DNA of 38,899 bases from Nocardia asiatica NBRC 100129 (GTDB taxonomy: Bacteria > Actinomycetota > Actinomycetes > Mycobacteriales > Mycobacteriaceae). Positions 1 through 8,229 of this stretch are shown here, piece by piece (the first letter of the stretch is position 1; the number at the start of each line of letters is the position of its first letter). The stretch spans positions 1-38,899 of the forward strand of contig NZ_BAFS01000461.1 in assembly GCF_000308415.1 (NCBI RefSeq), in the 5' to 3' direction. The position numbers and the translations under genes are program-made. Below the pieces are notes generated by a model, which worked only from the letters and a program-made list of their open reading frames with translations, did not search any database and was not told the DNA's origin.

Positions 1-168
1 CATTCCCTGACGGTCGTCGATTCGAGATCCGTTGTATTTGCGAATCGGGGAGGTTAGGGCAAACTTTTGCCGGAGTTTAATTATGTAGTTTCGTCCAGGA
101 TTGATAATTTGGCCAGTCCCCGATAACGCGACCACCCGGTTTCAGAGTCGGTGTCGTTCGGTCGGTGT

Positions 169-1005
169 TCAGTTGATGTCGCAGCCCACGGGGTGGTGGG
201 TGTGGGTGCAGGCCGCAGCGTACTCGGCCGGGGTGCGGTAGCCCAGCGCCGAATGCCGGTGCCGGTGGTTGTGCTCGTGCTTGAAATCCGCGATCACCAC
301 CCTCGCTTCGAGCAGGCTGGTCCAGTGGTTGCGGTTGAGGCATTCCACGCGCAGGCGCCGGTTGAACGATTCCACGTACCCGTTGTTCCAGGGGGTACCC
401 GGCGGAATATACGAGATCCCGACCCGGTCTCGGCAAAATGTTTGCAGTGCTGCCGAAATCATTTCCGGCCCGTTGTCCAGGCGCAGCACCTTCGGCGCCC
501 CGTGGACGGCGAAGACCCGCTCGAGTTCGGCGACCAGATGCTCGCCGGTGATCGACCGCTCGACCAGGTGCAGTAGGGATTCGCGGGTGTGCTCGTCGAT
601 CATCGACGCGATCTTCACCACCCGCCCGTCGACGGTAGAGTCGAACTGGAAATCCAGCGCCCACACCACGTTCGGCGCATCCGCATCCACCGCCGGCACC
701 GACGAGGTGCCGGCCCGTTTACGCGGGTGATGCGCCCGCACCTGCAAACCTTCTTCCCGCCAGAGCCGGTGGACTTTCTTGATGTTCATCCGGTGGCCTT
801 CGTCGAACCGCAGCACTGCCCAGGCCCGGCGGAACCCATGACACGGGTTCTTGGCCGCATAATTCCGCAGCCACGCCCGCGTCCCGGCGTCGGGGTCTGC
901 CGGTGTTTGCGTGGCAGGGCACCGGCGGTATGTCGACCGAGCGAGCCCAACGACCTTGCACGCGAACCGTTGCGACATGCCCATGACCTCGCTGAGCATG
1001 TCCAC
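169..1005 (-). CDS. IS3-family transposase OrfB (DDE integrase core)
   Basis: Catalytic half of the transposase, with an rve-type DDE core. Visible motifs are a first Asp in VWALDFQFD, a second in LRLDNGPEM and the catalytic Glu in GYVESFNRRLR. An N-terminal HTH_21-like segment contains GFRRAW and HRMNIKKVHRLWREEGL. The C-terminal HSALGYRTPAEYAA is typical of the family. The GTG at 1005 is only a formal start. The reading frame stays open upstream to the frameshift heptamer, so the active product is probably an OrfAB fusion. The gene shows no internal stop and may be functional. Confidence 0.88.
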   Translation of the reverse strand: MDMLSEVMGMSQRFACKVVGLARSTYRRCPATQTPADPDAGTRAWLRNYAAKNPCHGFRRAWAVLRFDEGHRMNIKKVHRLWREEGLQVRAHHPRKRAGTSSVPAVDADAPNVVWALDFQFDSTVDGRVVKIASMIDEHTRESLLHLVERSITGEHLVAELERVFAVHGAPKVLRLDNGPEMISAALQTFCRDRVGISYIPPGTPWNNGYVESFNRRLRVECLNRNHWTSLLEARVVIADFKHEHNHRHRHSALGYRTPAEYAAACTHTHHPVGCDIN

Positions 1006-1028
1006 GGCGCGGCGCTTGGCCGCTGGGC

Positions 1029-1319
1029 CTAGAATTTTCCCTTCGAAATCTCGCGCAGCGCGTCTTTCTCCAGTTCCGCGTCGGCGAGTAGCCGCTTCAA
1101 TCGGGCGTTCTGTTCCCGCAGTTCCTTGAGTTCTTTGGCGGCGTCGGTGTCCATGCCGCCGTACTGGCGACGCCAGTTATAGAGTGTCGCCGCCGAGACT
1201 CCCAGGTCAGCGGCGATTTGCTCGCCGGTCAAGCCTTCCGCGGCCAGTTCATCGGCGCGCCGCAGCTTGCGCACGATGTCCTCCGCGGAATGCCGTTTCC
1301 GTCCAGCCATGGTTCCCAT
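1029..1319 (-). CDS. IS3-family OrfA (helix-turn-helix protein)
   Basis: A 96-residue protein (or 93 if the second ATG at 1310 is used). It carries a transposase_8 helix-turn-helix, with EDIVRKLRRADELAAEG and GVSAATLYNWRRQYGGMD, followed by a leucine-rich coiled coil (ELKELREQNARLKRLLAD). It binds the element's ends and provides the N-terminal part of the OrfAB fusion. The final residues ISKGKF cover the slippery site. Length and order match the IS407 subgroup. Confidence 0.87.
   Translation of the reverse strand: MGTMAGRKRHSAEDIVRKLRRADELAAEGLTGEQIAADLGVSAATLYNWRRQYGGMDTDAAKELKELREQNARLKRLLADAELEKDALREISKGKF
1035..1041 (-). other. Programmed -1 frameshift heptamer GGGAAAA
   Basis: On the minus strand the zero-frame codons read G GGA AAA TTC TAG. 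Slipping back one base gives GGG AAA ATT CTA, which enters the OrfB frame just before the OrfA stop. GGGAAAA fits the X XXY YYZ rule for -1 frameshifting used by many IS3 elements. The OrfB frame is open from here to 169. Confidence 0.75.
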
Positions 1320-1351
1320 AGTCCCTTCTAACCCCTGATCAGGGCCAACGA

Positions 1352-1982
1352 GACTCTAATTCCGGCTGGTCGCATCCATGGGGGACGGGTCATGATCACC
1401 ATGTTGCAGGGTAACGAGAACACCAAAAATCTGATCGACCGCCCGATGGAGTTCTTGGGCAACCTCTTGTTGCTGATCGTCGGTGGCAACGACACGACCC
1501 GGAACTCGATGAGCGGCGGTGTGCTTGCACTCAACCGCTTCCCTGACCAGTTCGATAAGGTGAAGGCGAACCCGGGCTTGATCCCCAATATGGTCTCGGA
1601 GATCATCCGGTGGCAAACTCCGCTGGCCTACATGCGCCGGATCGCCAAGGCAGACACAATTCTGAACGGCCAGTTCATCCGCAAGGGCGACAAAGTGGTG
1701 ATGTGGTATGCCTCGGGCAATCGCGACGAGCGCGTGTTCGAACGACCGGACGAGTTCATAATCGACCGGTCCAACGCCCGCAACCATATCGCTTTCGGCT
1801 TCGGCGTCCACCGCTGCATGGGCAACCGGCTGGCCGAGCTGCAGCTTCGGATCCTCTGGGAGGAGCTGCTTCCTCGCTTCGAGAATATCGAGGTCGTGGG
1901 GGAGCCCGAGTACGTGCAGTCCAACTTCGTGCGGGGCATCAGCAAGATGATGGTCCGCCTCACTCCGAAGGCAGACGTATGA
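1352..1982 (+). pseudogene. CYP153-family cytochrome P450 (terminal alkane hydroxylase), 5'-truncated
   Basis: Only the C-terminal half (about 200 of roughly 420-470 residues) remains; the 5' part is missing next to the IS3 element. The I-helix LLIVGGNDTTRNS, the K-helix EIIRWQTPLAYMRR (ExxR) and the heme loop FGFGVHRCMGNRLAEL are all intact and match the CYP153 signature (GGNDTTRNS, HRC[VM]GNRLAE). CYP153 enzymes hydroxylate the terminal carbon of medium-chain alkanes using a ferredoxin and ferredoxin reductase. The reductase gene follows with an ATGA overlap, as in known CYP153 operons. Sequence similar to the family is readable from about 1365. Without its N-terminal half the protein cannot be active. 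Confidence 0.85.
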
Positions 1983-2879
1983 GTGTACAGCGAGCTCTCA
2001 TCGTCGGGGCCGGCCATGGTGGAGTCCAACTCGCGGCCAGTCTGCGCCAGGATGGGTGGACGGGCGAGGTCGTCCTCATCGGTGAGGAGCCGACTCTACC
2101 CTATCAACGCCCTCCGCTGTCGAAAGCCTATCTGGCCGGGAAGAGCACAATTGACGAGCTCGCGATCCGCAGCGCGGAATTCTATCGCAAGCAGGGAATC
2201 AAACTCGTGGATGCGACAGTAGAGGCGATCGATCGATCGGCTGGTCGCCTCGCACTGAGCACTGGCGACGCATTGCCCTATGACAAGCTCGCGCTGTGCA
2301 CTGGTGCCCGCCCTCGTCGGCTCGCCACCTCGGGCGCCGATCTGGCAGGGGTCTACTACCTACGCACCGCCGCCGATGTCGAGATGATCCGAGCCGCTGC
2401 CCGCCCCGGGCGGCGGGCCGTGATCGTCGGCGGCGGCTACATCGGACTGGAGACGGCCGCCTCCCTGCGAGCGTTGGGACCCCGATATCGTCGCGGCTGG
2501 GGACTGCGCCAGTCACCGGATGGCCCGTTATGGCCGCCGTATACGCCTGGAGTCGGTGCCGAGCGCCAGCGAGCAGGCCAAGGTCGCAGCCGCGACCATC
2601 AACGGGAAGTCCAGGAAGATAGCGGCGCTTCCGTGGTTCTGGTCGGATCAATACGATCTCAAGCTCCAGATCGCCGGCCTCAACACCGGATACGACGAAG
2701 TCGTCCTCAGCGGGGACCCATCCGGGGACCGCGACTTCACCTGCTTTTACCTCCGCGCCGGCGAGCTCGTTGCCGCCGACTGTATCAACCGCCCCCGCGA
2801 CTTCGTATTCAGTAAGCGGGCAATCACGCAGCAACTCCACATCAACCGGGACGAACTGTTGCTCGCCGGCTCGGCCTGA
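1979..2879 (+). pseudogene. CYP153-associated ferredoxin reductase with internal deletion
   Basis: Starts at ATG 1979, overlapping the P450 stop. The N-terminal FAD domain is readable (ALIVGAGHGGVQLAASLR, YQRPPLSKAYL), as is the start of the NAD domain (AVIVGGGYIGLETAASLRALG). At about 2478-2483 the text jumps to PDIVAAGDCAS, which in full-length relatives lies about 100 residues further on, and the frame shifts there. The second frame (2481-2879) carries the expected C-terminus (RLESVPSASEQAKVAA, LPWFWSDQYDLKLQIAGL). The gene has therefore lost its central NAD-binding region through one deletion and is dead. Family: Pyr_redox_2 plus Reductase_C, partner of P450s and dioxygenases. Confidence 0.85.
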
Positions 2880-2899
2880 GGCCACGGTCTGTTGGGTGA

Positions 2900-3880
2900 T
2901 GGCTACGCGGCAGTGCGTGGGGCGTAGGCCGGCTCAGCGGTGGCTGACCCGCTCTTGCTTCGATGCACCGGTTTTGCCCAACCCTCAGCCGATTGCGCGA
3001 CGTTCAGTGCATAGCAGCCCGTCTCGTGTTCGGCCGATGGTTGCAGCCCCAGCAGTGCACGATTCGGGACTTAACCAGCCGACTCAGTCCTCGCTGAGGA
3101 GCTCGACGTCGTCGAGCCGGGTGAGCGGATCGGCGCCGAAACAGGAATCGCTGGGGATCGCGTCGGTTGTGTGGAGCCGCATCGTGGTTGCTGCCTACGC
3201 GTTGGCGTAGGCGTCACCGCCGACCCGACCGACCCGATCGACCGTCGGAGATCCGAGACCGCCAGTGTCTCCACGAGTTTCACTGCGGTGTATCGAGACC
3301 TCACATCGGAATGATGTATCGCTCCACCGACCGGAAGACCTTTGCGAGCCCGCAGAGCCACCGCGGGCCGGATCGCCTTCTCCGCAAACGTGGCGTCTTC
3401 GCTGGTCGAGCATTCCGAGCCGAGGACGCAGCCGGCGTAGGCATCGACGACGAACGCGGTAGACGAACATCGGTGATCAGGCGGATGTAGGTGAATCGGC
3501 CATGAGCCGCATGTTCTGCGCCAGAACCCGAAACTGCCGGTCCGCCAGGTCGGTCGCTCTCGACGCGGCCTGGTTCGGTTTGGTCATGCCGACCTTCTTG
3601 CCGCGCACGATCAGCCACTGCTATCGCGGGTCGCTAGTCGCACGAAGAAAGGTGTTGCCGCTTCGCGGATTCCGATCGTTCCTCGGATTCCCTATTCGTG
3701 CAGTGCAGCTGGCGAATCTCCCTCGCTGCCTCGGTCGACACGCCTTCGGCGCCGCCGGTGTCGACCGCGGCGCGGCGCACCCAATTGCGCAGGGCTTACG
3801 GGTCGCTCCGAGCCTCGCAGAGACCGCTTTCATCCCGCCGAAATGCGTGGGCACCATACCCGGGCGGTTCATCTGCCGGG
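2900..3880 (-). pseudogene. Decayed IS3-family transposase remnant
   Basis: Pieces of OrfA and OrfB can be followed across several frames on the minus strand. About 3690-3845 has OrfA text (MKAVSARLGATRK, WVRRA, GVSTEAAREIRQL). About 3530-3610 resembles the region before the core. About 3340-3470 reads TAFVVDAYAGCVLG then SEDATFAEKAIRPAV, and 3200-3345 reads IHHSDVRSRYT then RRSIGSVG. About 3075-3130 reads DPLTRLDDVELL. A C-terminal piece continues to about 2900. Many frameshifts and stops are present, and much of the OrfB N-terminus is missing. It is a different IS3 subgroup from the element at 0.1-1.35 kb and closer in text to the one at 27.9 kb. Confidence 0.72.
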
Positions 3881-4211
3881 GCTACCTGGTCGCGATCATT
3901 CCCGTCGATCAGGGCTTATGGGTGGAGTGGCAATGCCGAAGCAGGCAGTGCGAAACGGCGCCACCTAGCGACGGAAGCGCGGAGCAAAGTGCAGCCGGAG
4001 TAGTGACCGAGGGAGTATCTTCGGTGGCCGATGCCTGCCAACCCGCCCCTGCACCACAACCGCACCTTCCTCGGCCGTAGATGGGCGAGACTGCTCATGT
4101 GGATGGTGTCGTCGCACGTCGCGGTTGCTATCGGCCCGACTTTCGCCGGGGCGATATCGCTCGGTTGCCAGAGGGCCGCTCGCGCGTCCCGGGATCGATC
4201 GAAATCCTCTA
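3881..4211 (+). other. Intergenic stretch without a recognisable gene
   Basis: Short ORFs exist in several frames, but none has a recognisable family motif, ribosome site or steady codon bias. It may be further decayed IS sequence between the IS3 remnant and the mce promoter. Confidence 0.5.
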
Positions 4212-4240
4212 TTGACACTGCGTGAGCAGCACCACATACT
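4212..4240 (+). promoter_or_regulatory. Promoter of the mce operon (TTGACA-17-CATACT)
   Basis: A perfect -35 hexamer TTGACA (4212-4217) is followed after exactly 17 bases by CATACT (4235-4240, 4 of 6 to consensus). It lies about 47 bp before the first start codon of the operon. The -10 element overlaps the left arm of the dyad at 4236-4254, so a bound repressor would block it. Confidence 0.65.
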
Positions 4241-4254
4241 CATACCCTGAGTAT
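4236..4254 (+). promoter_or_regulatory. 19-bp operator dyad in the mce promoter
   Basis: ATACTCATACCCTGAGTAT is a perfect inverted repeat with 7-bp arms and a 5-bp centre. It overlaps the -10 box. It lies within a longer block (4239-4275) that matches 17925-17961 at 29 of 37 positions without a gap. The second half of the block has a smaller dyad, TACT-TGC-AGTA. Position and symmetry suggest a TetR-type repressor site; the TetR gene at 22875 is a candidate binder (inference). Confidence 0.6.
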
Positions 4255-4286
4255 CTGGTACTTGCAGTAGTGCACAAGGAGGTGCC

Positions 4287-4451
4287 GTGAGCAGGGTGCG
4301 CTCGATAATGACCCGACGAGGTACGTCATACCGGCGAAGCCATTCCGATCATTCGGAGAACGAGCTATGCCGGATCGTCGACACTTTCATAGCGGGCGCG
4401 CCAGTTGCATTGCGGAGCGATACTCTTGGTTGGGACGGGAATCTGTGGTAA
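4287..4451 (+). CDS. Small 54-codon ORF at the head of the mce operon
   Basis: Starts at GTG 4287 behind a perfect Shine-Dalgarno AAGGAGG (4276-4282). It ends in TAA 4449-4451, whose last A is the first base of the yrbEA ATG (TAATG). The product is 54 residues, Arg- and Ser-rich at first (begins VSRVRSIMTRRGTSYRRS, ends LGWDGNLW), with no membrane segment or domain I recognise. The best ribosome site of the region belongs to this ORF, and the junction implies translational coupling into yrbEA. It may be a leader peptide or a small protein. Alternatively, yrbEA starts further upstream (ATG 4367) and this ORF is untranslated. Confidence 0.5.
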   Translation: MSRVRSIMTRRGTSYRRSHSDHSENELCRIVDTFIAGAPVALRSDTLGWDGNLW

Positions 4452-5287
4452 TGCCTGAACGTAGCGCGCTATCGACGTCGACGAGGTTGCTCAGGGAAAA
4501 CTTTTCCGAAACCGTAGTGTCGGCGCTCAGAACTTTTGGCCGGTCGACGCAGATGGCTTCTGAGTCGGCTGCGGGAGCAGTAAGCGATATCGTTCGTTTG
4601 AGATTCCAGTGGCGAGAGGCACTGAATCAAGCTTGGTATCTGATCACGGTTACTGCGATTCCGGCCATCCTGATGGCCGTGCCTTTCGGTGTCATCGTTT
4701 CCGTCCAGGTCGGAAACTTGATTCATCAAATCGGGGCGGACTCCCTGCTCGGTGCCGCTGGTGGATTGGGTGTGATCAAACAGGGCGCCCCCATGGCAAC
4801 AGGGCTGCTGCTGGGTGCGGCCGGAGCGGCCGCAATCGCGGCGGATCTGGGTGCACGTAACATTCGCGAAGAAATCGATGCCATGCGAACGATGGGCATC
4901 AGCCCCTTGCACCGACTGGTTATTCCTCGGATGGTGGCGATGGTTTTCGTCGCGCCGATGCTCAATATCTTGATCATCTTCACGGGCGTGATAGCTGGAT
5001 ATGCGGTCGCAATCGGCCCCCAGGGAGTGACCCCCGGCAGCTACTGGGGAACGTTCGGCTCTTTCACCGTCGTCGCGGACATCGGTGTCTCGATAGCCAA
5101 GTCCGTGCTGTTCGGATTCATCGTGGTCGTGATCGCGTGCCAGCGGGGGCTCGAGGCAAAAGGCGGTCCGCGTGGAGTGGCGGATGGCGTGAACGCGGCT
5201 GTAGTTCTCTCCGTAGTTTCCATCGCCATCACGAACCTCATAATTACTCAGCTGGTGTCGATATTCCTTCCGACGAGGCTGGCCTAG
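4451..5287 (+). CDS. yrbEA: YrbE-A, MlaE-type permease subunit of the Mce transporter
   Basis: Integral membrane permease of an ABC-like Mce lipid importer, working with YrbE-B and a cytoplasmic MceG ATPase not encoded here. The 278 residues have the MlaE/DUF140 signature: an N-terminal amphipathic stretch, a hydrophobic helix (WYLITVTAIPAILMAVPFGVIVSV), the Gly/Ala-rich GAPMATGLLLGAAGAAAIAADLGARNIREEIDAMRTMGI loop (described by its parts LGARNIREEIDAM and LLLGAAGAAA), and three more C-terminal helices. I chose ATG 4451 because the preceding small ORF ends on it (TAATG) and because it gives the usual family length. ATG 4367 with GGAG upstream is the alternative and would add 28 residues. The next gene begins immediately after the stop. 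Confidence 0.9.
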   Translation: MPERSALSTSTRLLRENFSETVVSALRTFGRSTQMASESAAGAVSDIVRLRFQWREALNQAWYLITVTAIPAILMAVPFGVIVSVQVGNLIHQIGADSLLGAAGGLGVIKQGAPMATGLLLGAAGAAAIAADLGARNIREEIDAMRTMGISPLHRLVIPRMVAMVFVAPMLNILIIFTGVIAGYAVAIGPQGVTPGSYWGTFGSFTVVADIGVSIAKSVLFGFIVVVIACQRGLEAKGGPRGVADGVNAAVVLSVVSIAITNLIITQLVSIFLPTRLA

Positions 5288-6154
5288 ATGTCGGAGGTAA
5301 AGGTTACTCCACCCCGGCTGGCGAGGCTCAGGAGAAGAATAGCGCCGTTCGGAGCGCGCATCGCGCCCCTGGAGTCGATCGGTTTCGTACTCGCGTTCGT
5401 TTGGGAGGCGCTGTCCGCGATCCCGTTCACGATCAGGCGATATCGAGCCGAGACTATGCGCGTGATCACGGATATGACATGGGGCCAAGGGTCCATTATC
5501 GTCGGCGGTGGAACTGTACCGATGCTGGTGGTACTCGGTCTGGTGATCGGAGGCTCGGTCGGTGTAGAGTCCTTCACCACTCTCAACCTGATCAGCATGG
5601 GGCCGGTGACCGGCATCGTTTCGGCCTTTGCCAATACACGGGAACTTGCACCGATTGCTGCGGGCGTCGGGTTCGCCGCACAAGCCGGATGCCGTATTAC
5701 GGCCCAAATCGGCGCTATGCGGATCTCCGAGGAGATCGATGCACTCGAGTCGCTTGGACTGCGATCGATACCGTTCGTTGTGACCACCCGGGTCATAGCC
5801 GGGGCCGTGGCAATCATTCCGACATTCTTGATCGCCTTGATCCTGAGTTATGCCGCTTGTCGCGCGGTGATCGTGCAAATTCATGGCCAAGCCGCCGGTG
5901 TCTACGATCACTATTTTTATCAATTCATCAGCGGCTGGGATGTGACGGCTTCGGTGATAAAGGTTCTCGTATTCGGGACGGCTGTGATTCTTATCCACAG
6001 CTATCATGGGTTCTTCGCCGTTGGTGGGCCAGAAGGCGTCGGAATCGCATCTGGACGTGCTGTCCGTGCCAGCTTTGTGGCAATCATCGGTTTGGATATG
6101 GTGTTGACCCTCCTCTTGTGGGGCGTCAACTCCTCCATCGAATTTACGGGGTGA
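5288..6154 (+). CDS. yrbEB: YrbE-B, second permease subunit of the Mce transporter
   Basis: A 288-residue MlaE-family membrane protein that pairs with YrbE-A. ATG 5288 directly follows the YrbE-A stop with no gap. It has the family core RELAPIAAGVGFAAQAG, then RISEEIDALESLGL (the EExxALExLG loop thought to contact the ATPase), and hydrophobic helices near residues 80-105, 170-200 and 260-280. The motif ATG-stop spacing and the shared order yrbEA-yrbEB-mceA are universal in actinobacterial mce loci. No frameshift or missing element is seen. Confidence 0.92.
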   Translation: MSEVKVTPPRLARLRRRIAPFGARIAPLESIGFVLAFVWEALSAIPFTIRRYRAETMRVITDMTWGQGSIIVGGGTVPMLVVLGLVIGGSVGVESFTTLNLISMGPVTGIVSAFANTRELAPIAAGVGFAAQAGCRITAQIGAMRISEEIDALESLGLRSIPFVVTTRVIAGAVAIIPTFLIALILSYAACRAVIVQIHGQAAGVYDHYFYQFISGWDVTASVIKVLVFGTAVILIHSYHGFFAVGGPEGVGIASGRAVRASFVAIIGLDMVLTLLLWGVNSSIEFTG

Positions 6155-6160
6155 GAAACG

Positions 6161-7213
6161 ATGTCTCGCTATGAAACGCCGGGTGTGTCGACATCGAAGC
6201 GGTCATCGGTCATGCTGGGTGTTCTCGCCGTGATCATAGTGATCGTAGTAGCCTTGACCTGGACTGTTGTGATGGCCCTCCAGGATGATAATCGAATAGT
6301 GGTACTGCTGCGTACCGAGTCCATCGGCGACGGGATCACCGTCGGAACACCCGTTCGATTCGACGGTATCGAGATAGGTGATGTTTCGGGGATCGAATCG
6401 GACGATGGGGCGAAACAATTGATTCTCAGACTGGAAAGCGCCGAATCGGCAGGTCTCACGGACGGGCTATTCGTCGACTACTCGCCATCGAACTTGTTCG
6501 GCATCAGTGAAATTGCGCTGAAACCAGGTGATGGTGGGGCTCCATTACGGGATGGCAGTATCGTCGATTTGACGGGGCCGCGAGCAGACCGGCAACGAGA
6601 CGCAACGATGGGTGTTCTCATCCGCAGCGTGGCTCAAGCAACTGGAGACATTCTCGTCCCGGAATTGACCGAGATCCTGACACGGGGCGCGACAATAGCC
6701 CGGCAATTCACACCTCTCATGGAGGCAATCGTTGTATCCAGCCGGAACATTGCTGAAACCCAGACGATGCCGATATCGCAGCTGCTGGACCAATACGGTT
6801 CCATGCTAGTCGGGACTGCATCGATGATCGACGGTACGGTCGGCCTCATAAATCGGCTCACCACGATCGAGATCTTGAATACGGATCGTGAGCTGTTCGA
6901 TACGACTGTCAATACTGTAGGTCGGGAGTTCTTTCCTGGGCTGGCGGAAACTCTATTCGCGGCTCAGGGTCATCTGTCGGACTATGCGGCTATGCTCGCT
7001 CCGGTTCTGTCAACGGCCAGCAGAATGGTACCTACGCCCGGCGTCTCGAGCACGCAGCTCACTGAACTCCTATCACGTCTAGACCGATCATTCACGTCGA
7101 CTCCAGACGGTCCGATTCTGAACATCGAGTTGGTTCTCGATATGGTTCCACCGTTCACCGCGTTCTTGCCGGGGCTTCTTCCGCCTACATCCAACATCGG
7201 AGGTGGCCGATGA
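6161..7213 (+). CDS. mceA: MceA-family protein
   Basis: First of six Mce proteins forming the periplasmic substrate channel. The 350 residues have a short N-terminal tail, one membrane helix at about residues 18-40 (VMLGVLAVIIVIVVALTW), then the MCE/MlaD domain at about 45-125 with GDGITVGTPVRFDGIEIGDV, the typical entry strand of the fold. A long, mostly helical C-terminal region follows, ending in a Pro-rich tail (FLPGLLPPTSNIGGG). ATG 6161 lies six bases after the YrbE-B stop and has GGGGTGAG in front. It overlaps mceB by four bases (ATGA). It is shorter than some MceA proteins (about 400 or more residues in Mce1A or Mce4A), so the subclass is uncertain. Confidence 0.9.
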   Translation: MSRYETPGVSTSKRSSVMLGVLAVIIVIVVALTWTVVMALQDDNRIVVLLRTESIGDGITVGTPVRFDGIEIGDVSGIESDDGAKQLILRLESAESAGLTDGLFVDYSPSNLFGISEIALKPGDGGAPLRDGSIVDLTGPRADRQRDATMGVLIRSVAQATGDILVPELTEILTRGATIARQFTPLMEAIVVSSRNIAETQTMPISQLLDQYGSMLVGTASMIDGTVGLINRLTTIEILNTDRELFDTTVNTVGREFFPGLAETLFAAQGHLSDYAAMLAPVLSTASRMVPTPGVSSTQLTELLSRLDRSFTSTPDGPILNIELVLDMVPPFTAFLPGLLPPTSNIGGGR

Positions 7214-8229
7214 CAAGACAGCGTAGTCTTCTGGCGACCAGCGCAAAACTTATTGTGTCTGCCGTCGTGATCACTGTGCTGCTCGCAATCATCGTTCAGA
7301 CGGTGCAACGCCCCGTATCTGGAGACGCGGTAGAATTCTCGGCTGAATTCGTCGACGCGAACGGCCTCAAGGCCGGCGACGATGTTCGTATGGATGGTCT
7401 CCGAGTTGGCGAGGTACGATCGATTACCTTGGATGCCAGGGGTCGAGCGGTGGTTGGATTTGCGGTCCAGCGCAATCACCCGATCTACGAGAACACTGTG
7501 CTGGCGATTCGCTATCAGAACCTCGTAGGACAGCGATATCTCGATGTTCAACAATCATCGCCGACCACAGCGGAGTTGACGGCCGGACATAAGATCGATA
7601 TTGCCAACACGATCCCGTCGTTCGACATTACGAATCTATTCAACGGCTTACAACCGGTACTCGCAGAGCTGTCGCCCGAAGCGGTGAACAAGTTCGCAGA
7701 GAACATGATCGCTGTCATCGAGGGAGACGGAGCGGGCGTCGGTTCCGTCCTCGACTCTATCGAAGCCTTGTCCAACTATGCGCTGGACAGGCAAGCGGTA
7801 GTCACCGTTCTGGTCGGAAATCTCAAAGAGATATCCGACCATATCGGTGGCCGATCCTCGCATCTCGTCCGACTTGTCTCGGAGCTGGCCTCGGTTGTGT
7901 CCACGTTGCGTAGCAAGGTGGATGGAATTGTCGAATTCGCCCTCATGGCACCAGACGTGATCGCGCCATTGAACGGCCTTCTCGAGGCCTTCGGCTTGAC
8001 GACCGGACCTAACGCCGATGCCGATGCCCTGTTGGGGGCAGTATTTCCGGACCCGGAACAGGCGGTCGAGGTGCTGCGGAAGCTGCCGGCCGTTCTCGAG
8101 ACACTGAATGCGTGGGTTCCCGCCGATGGACCGGTCATCAATCGTAACTGCTCGAACGGCAACGCTGAAGTTCCGGCGCCGTTACATATGTTGATCAGTG
8201 GGCAAAGGATCTCGATATGCGAGCGGTGA
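7210..8229 (+). CDS. mceB: MceB-family protein
   Basis: A 339-residue Mce protein with a membrane helix at about residues 12-30 (LIVSAVVITVLLAIIVQTV). The MCE domain at about 35-115 includes NGLKAGDDVRMDGLRVGEV and the later NLVGQRYLDV, which is characteristic of the B subunit. The C-terminus contains NCSNGN and ends SICER, leaving two cysteines available for a disulfide, as in many MceB proteins. Starts with an ATGA overlap on mceA and overlaps mceC by 13 bases, so the operon is probably translationally coupled. Confidence 0.9.
   Translation: MTRQRSLLATSAKLIVSAVVITVLLAIIVQTVQRPVSGDAVEFSAEFVDANGLKAGDDVRMDGLRVGEVRSITLDARGRAVVGFAVQRNHPIYENTVLAIRYQNLVGQRYLDVQQSSPTTAELTAGHKIDIANTIPSFDITNLFNGLQPVLAELSPEAVNKFAENMIAVIEGDGAGVGSVLDSIEALSNYALDRQAVVTVLVGNLKEISDHIGGRSSHLVRLVSELASVVSTLRSKVDGIVEFALMAPDVIAPLNGLLEAFGLTTGPNADADALLGAVFPDPEQAVEVLRKLPAVLETLNAWVPADGPVINRNCSNGNAEVPAPLHMLISGQRISICER

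Larger units (their letters stand above)
110..1348 (-). mobile_element. IS3-family insertion sequence (IS407-like), apparently intact
   Basis: The element consists of OrfA (1029-1319) and OrfB (from about 1033 down to 169), both on the minus strand, in the usual IS3 arrangement where OrfB is reached by a -1 frameshift. The ends are approximate. TTGGCC occurs near 110 and, inverted, near 1348, but I cannot align long terminal repeats or find a target duplication. The right end lies against a cytochrome P450 fragment, so the element either inserted into that gene or caused a deletion in it. Related but decayed copies lie at 14.1-15.6 kb. Confidence 0.8.

Noticed and set aside
110..1348. Exact ends and target duplication of the first IS3 element
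   Set aside because: Only TTGGCC matches between the two candidate ends, and the flanking triplets differ, so I give approximate ends only.
4469..6007. Long open frame (512 codons) on the minus strand across yrbEA and yrbEB
   Set aside because: It is antisense to two clear permease genes, has His/Arg/Asp-rich low-complexity text and no domain. It comes from codon bias of the real genes.
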